Below, piece after piece: positions 5,831 to 9,341 of a DNA stretch of 9,341 bases. Positions within the stretch are counted from its first letter, which is position 1. Each line of letters begins with the position of its first letter. The position numbers and the translations under genes were made by a program. Under the pieces are notes generated by a model that did no database searches, was not told the DNA's origin, and saw only the letters and a list, made by a program, of their open reading frames with translations. This stretch comes from Bacillota bacterium (GTDB lineage: Bacteria; Bacillota; Clostridia; Lachnospirales; Cellulosilyticaceae), in assembly GCA_023393125.1 (NCBI GenBank), contig JAEWMQ010000117.1:1-9341 (forward strand), written 5' to 3'.

Positions 5831-7498
5831 ATGTTACAGAAACTAGATATAAAACAAAGGCTTTTAGCATCATTTGGAATTATAATAATTTTAACTCTGT
5901 CTATTTCATTGACAGCTATTGTAGGACTTAACTTAACTAGATATAAGTTAAATAAATTTATTGAAGGCTCATTTGTAGCAGATACTTCTATTAAGATGAC
6001 GAGAATAGAAATCAATATTGCTGCAGGGGCATTAAGGGATTTATATATTACAGAAGATATAAGTCGATATCCGGAGTATAAAGAAATAATAGAAACTAAC
6101 TTAAAAAGTGTAAAAGAAAACATACAAGATCTTAAAGAAAACTTAGCTACAGATACAGAAAATATTTCTAAGTATGAAGCAGTATTACTAGACTGGGAAA
6201 CAGCTATAAGGGATGCTATTAACTTTATTGAACAAGGGAATAAAGAAGATGCTTATAGTTTGATTACAGAAGACTGCTATCAGTTATTAAATAAATCATT
6301 TGAGCTAGTCAGAGAACTAGATGCACATACTTATAATCAGCAAGAGAATGTATTAAAGAGCAGTATGCTGCTAAGTAATATCACCATAGGAATAGTAGCT
6401 ACTTTACTCATAGCAGCTATTGTAACCAGTATTTTGATTGTATTAAAAATTACAGAGGGGATAGTGGGACCTTTAGGAGAACTAGAAGAGGCTGCATTAG
6501 AAATGTCAAGAGGAAATATCCAAGTAGAAATTGCCTATCGAGGGGAAGATGCAGTTGGAAGATTGGCAGATAGTATGAGAAAATCTATGCACACACTCCA
6601 TACTTATATTCAAGACATTGATATGGTCATGGATGAATTATCAAAAGGGAATTTTAAGGTGGATTTATCACAAAATTACTTAGGAGATTTTAAAAATATA
6701 CAACTTTCTATAGCTAGGTTTATTAAAGACACTTCTACTATGTTATTTAGAGTGAGAAATATAGCAGAAGGATTTATAGAGAATGCGAAAGAGATGGCTG
6801 ATAGTTCATCTAGCTTAGCTGAGGATGCTGCTGAGCAAGCGGATATAATAGAAGAATTCATAACACAAACTGATGTTATTTCTCATAGGATTATTGATAA
6901 TGTAAATCAAATCAATAAAAGTACAGAGATGATAGAGGTCACCAAGCAAAAGGCAGAACAAGGAAAGCTAGTTATGACTGATATGACATCGGCAATGAAC
7001 AACATTAATGAATCAAGTAAGAGTATATCAGCAATTGTTGAGATTATTGATGCTATAGCCAGTCAAACCAATCTATTAGCATTAAATGCAGCTATTGAAG
7101 CAGCTCGTGCAGGAGAGGGTGGAAAAGGTTTTTCAGTAGTAGCACGTGAAATTAGAGAATTAGCTAATAGAAGCTTGGAGGCTGTAAAAGATATAGAACA
7201 GATGGTAAAACATAGTAGTATGCAAGTTGAAATTGGACAGGATAAGCTAATGGAAACCTCTGAGCGTTTAGAAGATATTAGTAAATCTGTAGAGCAAACA
7301 GATGCAACCATGAAGCTACTAATAGAAAATGCTGATACACAAAAAGTAGCCGTCGAAGATTTGACTACTGGAACAGACCAAATATCAGATATCGTAAAAC
7401 GTAATGTTGCAGCAGCCAAAGGAGAAGCAAGAATTAGCCAAGAGTTAGCAATGCAAGCAGAGAGTCTAAAAGAAATGATTAGATACTTCAATATATAA
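5831..7498 (+). CDS. Methyl-accepting chemotaxis protein (transmembrane chemoreceptor)
   Basis: A 555-residue receptor that senses an outside stimulus and controls the CheA kinase through CheW. The order is: TM1 (about 12-34), an extracellular helical sensor of about 145 residues resembling the four-helix-bundle (4HB_MCP) type, TM2 (about 181-206), HAMP (about 207-258, with P214 and the DAVGRLADSMR end), a second HAMP-like segment (259-295, LSKGNFKVDLSQNYLGDFKNI), then the coiled-coil signalling domain. The hairpin tip with the kinase-contact motif is clear: IASQTNLLALNAAIEAARAGEGGKGFSVVAREIRELA (409-445). There is no C-terminal pentapeptide for CheR/CheB. AAAGGAG precedes the ATG. No terminator follows, so some read-through into the NifX-like gene is possible. 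The ligand cannot be predicted. Confidence 0.95.
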   Translation: MLQKLDIKQRLLASFGIIIILTLSISLTAIVGLNLTRYKLNKFIEGSFVADTSIKMTRIEINIAAGALRDLYITEDISRYPEYKEIIETNLKSVKENIQDLKENLATDTENISKYEAVLLDWETAIRDAINFIEQGNKEDAYSLITEDCYQLLNKSFELVRELDAHTYNQQENVLKSSMLLSNITIGIVATLLIAAIVTSILIVLKITEGIVGPLGELEEAALEMSRGNIQVEIAYRGEDAVGRLADSMRKSMHTLHTYIQDIDMVMDELSKGNFKVDLSQNYLGDFKNIQLSIARFIKDTSTMLFRVRNIAEGFIENAKEMADSSSSLAEDAAEQADIIEEFITQTDVISHRIIDNVNQINKSTEMIEVTKQKAEQGKLVMTDMTSAMNNINESSKSISAIVEIIDAIASQTNLLALNAAIEAARAGEGGKGFSVVAREIRELANRSLEAVKDIEQMVKHSSMQVEIGQDKLMETSERLEDISKSVEQTDATMKLLIENADTQKVAVEDLTTGTDQISDIVKRNVAAAKGEARISQELAMQAESLKEMIRYFNI

Positions 7499-7537
7499 GA
7501 ATCATAACCTTTAAACATGAACTAGAGTAAGATAGCA

Positions 7538-7543
7538 TATAAT
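7538..7543 (+). promoter_or_regulatory. Possible -10 box before the NifX-like gene
   Basis: A perfect TATAAT lies 38 bp before the start codon, but the -35 position has only a poor match. It could support transcription independent of the chemoreceptor gene. The GGGCATATGC operator seen before the DUF134 gene is absent here. Confidence 0.3.
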
Positions 7544-7580
7544 GAAGAAGAAAGATAGCCATCCCATTTAGGAGGAGCCT

Positions 7581-7910
7581 ATGAGAGTTGCTATTACTAC
7601 TGATGGAAGAAGTGTGTCTAAACAGTTTGTAACGACTAAGGGACTTGAAATTTTTGATCTACAAAAAGGAAGAGCGTCTAGTAAGATATTAGTTAATGTC
7701 TCAGGAGGAGATCGTGAAGAACTGATCTATATTTTGCAGAATGAAGGCGTAGAGGTCTTGTTATGTGGAGAAATCACTGCTAATGAAAAAAAAGAGCTAG
7801 AGGATTACGGCCTTCAAGTTTTTTCAGGAGCAAGAGGGAGTAGCAATGGTATTTTGAATGCATACTTAAAAAAGTTGCAACAAAGTAGCGTTAATAGTCC
7901 CAAGAAATAA
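7581..7910 (+). CDS. NifX/NifB-like dinitrogenase iron-molybdenum cofactor domain protein
   Basis: A 109-residue single-domain protein of the family that binds FeMo-cofactor precursors or other Fe-S metalloclusters (Nitro_FeMo-Co). MRVAITTDGRSVSKQF (1-16) is the first strand and loop, VEVLLCGEITANEKKELEDYGLQVFSGARG (57-86) the central alpha/beta part, and SNGILNAYLKKL (88-99) the last helix. The usual HFG after the first loop is QFV here, so the His often proposed as a ligand is missing; Cys62 is the only cysteine. No nitrogenase genes are visible, so a role in nitrogen fixation is not implied; with DUF134 and Mrp elsewhere in the window, Fe-S cluster handling is more likely. TAGGAGGAG precedes the ATG. 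A strong terminator follows. Confidence 0.85.
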   Translation: MRVAITTDGRSVSKQFVTTKGLEIFDLQKGRASSKILVNVSGGDREELIYILQNEGVEVLLCGEITANEKKELEDYGLQVFSGARGSSNGILNAYLKKLQQSSVNSPKK

Positions 7911-7929
7911 TGAATCACACAAATATTAA

Positions 7930-7980
7930 AAAATCAAAAGACTAAAAGGATTAAAACTATCCTTTTAGTCTTTTGATTTT
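7930..7980. terminator. Bidirectional terminator with perfect 22-bp stem
   Basis: Arms 7930-7951 and 7959-7980 are exact reverse complements with a 7-nt loop; the core AGACTAAAAGGAT is bordered by A- and T-runs. It sits between the stop codons of the convergent NifX-like (plus) and tautomerase-like (minus) genes and can serve both. Confidence 0.9.
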
Positions 7981-7991
7981 CGACAATCTAA

Positions 7992-8336
7992 TTAGAAATT
8001 ATGTCCGTTCCAACCCCAGTGATTAACAAATTCATATTTAACATAAATTGCATTTTGAGGAATACCCAGTTCTTTCTCATAAAGAGCACAGATTTTAGCA
8101 GTTACTTGTTCTAAAGCTTCATTAGAAGTAGAACCAAAGATTTTTACTTCTACAAAAGCGCCTTTATCAAGTTTTTTACCGCTAAAGAAGAGGGAATACT
8201 CATCATCAAAACCTATCATAAGAAAGTTTTCACTTTTTCCTGGAATGGTAGTGATGATTTGCCCAAGTGCAGTTTTAAGGGTTTCCTTTTTCTCCTCTGA
8301 TAATTTTAACGTGATTTTTGAATCGATGTATGGCAT
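7992..8336 (-). CDS. MIF-like tautomerase (macrophage migration inhibitory factor family)
   Basis: A 114-residue cytosolic protein of usual MIF length. It begins MPYID, so removal of Met exposes the catalytic N-terminal proline of the tautomerase superfamily. The Lys equivalent to the MIF active-site Lys is K34 in TTIPGKSENFLMIGF, and the C-terminal IYVKYEFVNHWGWNGHNF (97-114) matches the MIF family ending with GWN-x-x-F. Such proteins tautomerise phenylpyruvate or similar enols in vitro; the physiological substrate in bacteria is unknown. GAAAGGA precedes the ATG by about 7 nt. It is a single gene convergent with the NifX-like gene. A leftward TATACT (8390 to 8385) may be its -10, without a good -35. 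Confidence 0.88.
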   Translation of the reverse strand: MPYIDSKITLKLSEEKKETLKTALGQIITTIPGKSENFLMIGFDDEYSLFFSGKKLDKGAFVEVKIFGSTSNEALEQVTAKICALYEKELGIPQNAIYVKYEFVNHWGWNGHNF

Positions 8337-8421
8337 AGACTTATCCTTTCTATAAAGAAGTAGAATTTTAACTGTCCAGTCATTAGTATAAATAAAAATT
8401 TGAATAATAATGTGTAAAGTT

Positions 8422-8639
8422 AAGCTGCCGCTATGTAGTCCGGCTAGTGTACTTGCTTCCAGCTGCTATCTCACTCCGCTAAGAAACTCTAAATTCGTAA
8501 TCCTTATGAACGGGTGAAAACTCGCTACGCTCAAACACTCACCCTAAAACCCATAAAGATTACTTCATTAAGAGTTCCTAAGCTCTGCTCCAAGGCATCT
8601 TCCAGCAATTCCACTAGTCTCCCTACATAGCTTCTGCTT
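8422..8639 (-). repeat. Long imperfect hairpin element, copy A (minus orientation)
   Basis: About 218 bp that fold on themselves: GCTATGTAG (8430-8438) with 8623-8631; CTAGTG (8444-8449) with 8612-8617; the stretch 8478-8490 with 8571-8583; GTAATC-CTTATG (8497-8508) with 8552-8563, 11 of 12 paired; and GGGTGA (8512-8517) with TCACCC (8539-8544). The 21-nt apical loop (8518-8538), read on the minus strand, is GTGTTTGAGCG-TAGCGAGTTT. No protein frame fits. It is homologous to copy B, in the opposite orientation. It could be a non-coding RNA, a MITE-like repeat or a transposase-recognised hairpin; I do not recognise the family. Confidence 0.8.
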
Positions 8640-8756
8640 TTACAAGAATAAACTACAAAGAAGCTTTATACGTTATTATTAGGGCAGAATATGAGAAAAT
8701 AGCTTGTAAGCTTGAAATCTTATTATATTTTCTCACGCCGCTTTACTGACAGGAAC
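8640..8756. other. Spacer between the two hairpin elements, no gene seen
   Basis: AT-rich, without an open reading frame. It contains a 10-bp inverted repeat, TGAGAAAATA (8692-8701) with TATTTTCTCA (8726-8735), and stop codons in all useful frames. Confidence 0.5.
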
Positions 8757-9001
8757 GTTTATGAGTTTAATAACGTTTGGAAGAAATGAGAGGGGAGAAC
8801 TATCTGGAAGAGTGACTTGGGAGAGTTTTTTAGAGGCACTTGGCCAGCGTTTTGGATGGATTTTAGTGCGAGTGTTTGAGCGTTAGCGAGTTTTCGCACG
8901 TTCATCCAAATAAGTGAGCCTAGTGCATCAAAAAACTTGAACCGGAACCCTGGAAGATAGGTCTGCCCTCTCATTTCCGCCCATCAGCCTTTCTCATAAA
9001 C
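8757..9001 (+). repeat. Long imperfect hairpin element, copy B (plus orientation)
   Basis: About 245 bp with nested pairing: GTTTATGAG (8757-8765) with 8993-9001; GAAATGAGAGGG (8783-8794) with 8966-8977, continuing as AGA (8796-8798) and CTATCT (8800-8805) with 8955-8960; AGTTTTTT (8824-8831) with 8930-8937; GCACT (8836-8840) with 8922-8926; TTTGGATG (8851-8858) with 8903-8910; and GTGCGA (8866-8871) with TCGCAC (8894-8899). The 22-nt loop (8872-8893) differs from copy A only by one extra T. The 5' arm also shares scattered blocks with copy A (CTGGAAGA, CTTGG). No protein-coding gene is supported here. Confidence 0.8.
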
Positions 9002-9045
9002 TCCCCTGCAAATTTCTATCTACATGACTGAATAGTTGTATAGAA

Positions 9046-9064
9046 ATATTATACGAGAAAATAG
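9046..9064 (-). repeat. Second copy of the ATATTATACGA-AAAATAG segment, possible leftward promoter
   Basis: 18 of 19 bp are identical to 367-385, with weaker similarity continuing for about 30 bp to the right in both places. On the minus strand it carries TATAAT (9053 to 9048), which would start a transcript leftward into hairpin copy B. In the first copy the same box is placed to serve the carboxypeptidase gene. Confidence 0.45.
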
Positions 9065-9156
9065 AAGTAAAATCCCTAACTTCCTTATAATAATGTAAGA
9101 TATTAACTGATTTTAGAATAACTTCATAAAAAGAAAATAAAAAAATAAAAAAAGCA

Positions 9157-9185
9157 TTGACGTACGTAAGGAAGTAGTGTATTAT
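9157..9185 (+). promoter_or_regulatory. Strong rRNA-type promoter with A-rich upstream element
   Basis: TTGACG (9157-9162), 17 bp, TATTAT (9180-9185). The 33 bp upstream (9121-9153) are almost entirely A with a few T and G, an UP-element-like tract typical of ribosomal RNA promoters. The predicted start is near 9192. Confidence 0.75.
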
Positions 9186-9191
9186 TAAAAA

Positions 9192-9341
9192 AGTCAGCGG
9201 CAAGCAGTTGCTGAAACAAATGAACTTTGAAAACAAAATAGTAACTATAAACCAGTCGATTCATTACGTCTCTATTATAGAGATGAGAATCAGTACAACT
9301 TGTACTAAGTAATATAGTCAGTAGTAGAAATACTACACGGA
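9192..9341 (+). other. Predicted leader of a ribosomal RNA operon (16S begins beyond the window)
   Basis: TGAACTTTGAAAAC (9221-9234) closely resembles the boxA-like antitermination sequence in Firmicute rRNA leaders. It is followed by three small hairpins: TCTCTA/TAGAGA (9269-9274 with 9278-9283), AGTACA/TGTACT (9292-9297 with 9301-9306), and GTAGTA-GAAA-TACTAC (9321-9336) with a GNRA tetraloop. No 16S 5' end (AGAGTTTGATC) is reached. Assignment rests on promoter type and boxA resemblance; a tRNA operon or another stable RNA is possible. Confidence 0.55.

Noticed and set aside
5800..6123. Minus-strand open frame of 107 codons
   Set aside because: It is antisense to the chemoreceptor N-terminus, with no ribosome binding site and no family resemblance.
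7063..7518. Minus-strand open frame of 151 codons
   Set aside because: It is the antisense of the conserved chemoreceptor signalling domain; the hydrophobic, Ser-rich translation is the usual shadow of such coiled coils.
8759..8974. Minus-strand open frame of 71 codons
   Set aside because: It lies wholly within hairpin copy B, whose paired arms explain the sequence; no family resemblance and no ribosome binding site.
8422..9001. CRISPR array or IS element ends
   Set aside because: No regularly spaced direct repeats, no transposase frame and no target-site duplication visible; the repeats are two inverted hairpin copies.
8994..9236. Minus-strand open frame of 80 codons
   Set aside because: It runs antisense through the strong rRNA-type promoter; composition reflects the T-rich complement of the upstream A-tract.

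Overview
The window is AT-rich DNA from a low-GC Gram-positive anaerobe, most likely a member of the Clostridia (a Lachnospirales/Cellulosilyticum-like genome is a guess from gene content and style, not a proven assignment). Supporting signs are strong AGGAGG-type ribosome binding sites, sigma-A type promoters, a Cys-rich Mrp/NBP35 ATPase with DUF134 and NifX-like partners (a set typical of anaerobes), a clostridial-style HAMP-rich chemoreceptor and a degenerate-GGDEF/EAL protein.

Left part (1-2570): the 5' portion of a secreted M15B (VanY/LdcB-type) peptidoglycan carboxypeptidase runs off the left edge on the minus strand. Divergent from it lies a small plus-strand gene for a nucleotidyltransferase-fold protein whose catalytic aspartates are gone. 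Then follow a DUF134/UPF0251 DNA-binding protein, preceded by a perfect consensus sigma-A promoter (TTGACA-17-TATAAT) embedded in a 17-bp inverted repeat that looks like a repressor operator, and an Mrp/NBP35 iron-sulfur carrier ATPase. A bidirectional terminator closes this block.

Middle part (2591-7980): a 495-residue HTH regulator of unrecognised family on the minus strand is divergent from a degenerate-GGDEF/EAL protein, which is followed by a terminator and a methyl-accepting chemotaxis protein. GTGACA-type repeated motifs occur in the regulator/EAL intergenic region and again upstream of the chemoreceptor, suggesting (not proving) a shared binding site. Downstream of the chemoreceptor is a NifX/NifB-family small protein, functionally the natural partner of the DUF134/Mrp pair 5 kb upstream, and then a strong bidirectional terminator shared with a convergent MIF/phenylpyruvate-tautomerase-like gene.

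Right part (8337-9341): about 1 kb without a believable protein gene. It holds two diverged, oppositely oriented copies of a long imperfect hairpin element (about 218 and 245 bp). Their stems differ in sequence but keep pairing through paired substitutions, while the 21-22 nt apical loop is almost unchanged. This is the most unusual feature of the window. The right edge carries a strong promoter (TTGACG-17-TATTAT with an A-rich upstream tract) and a leader with a boxA-like sequence and small hairpins, which I read as the start of a ribosomal RNA operon whose 16S gene begins beyond the window.
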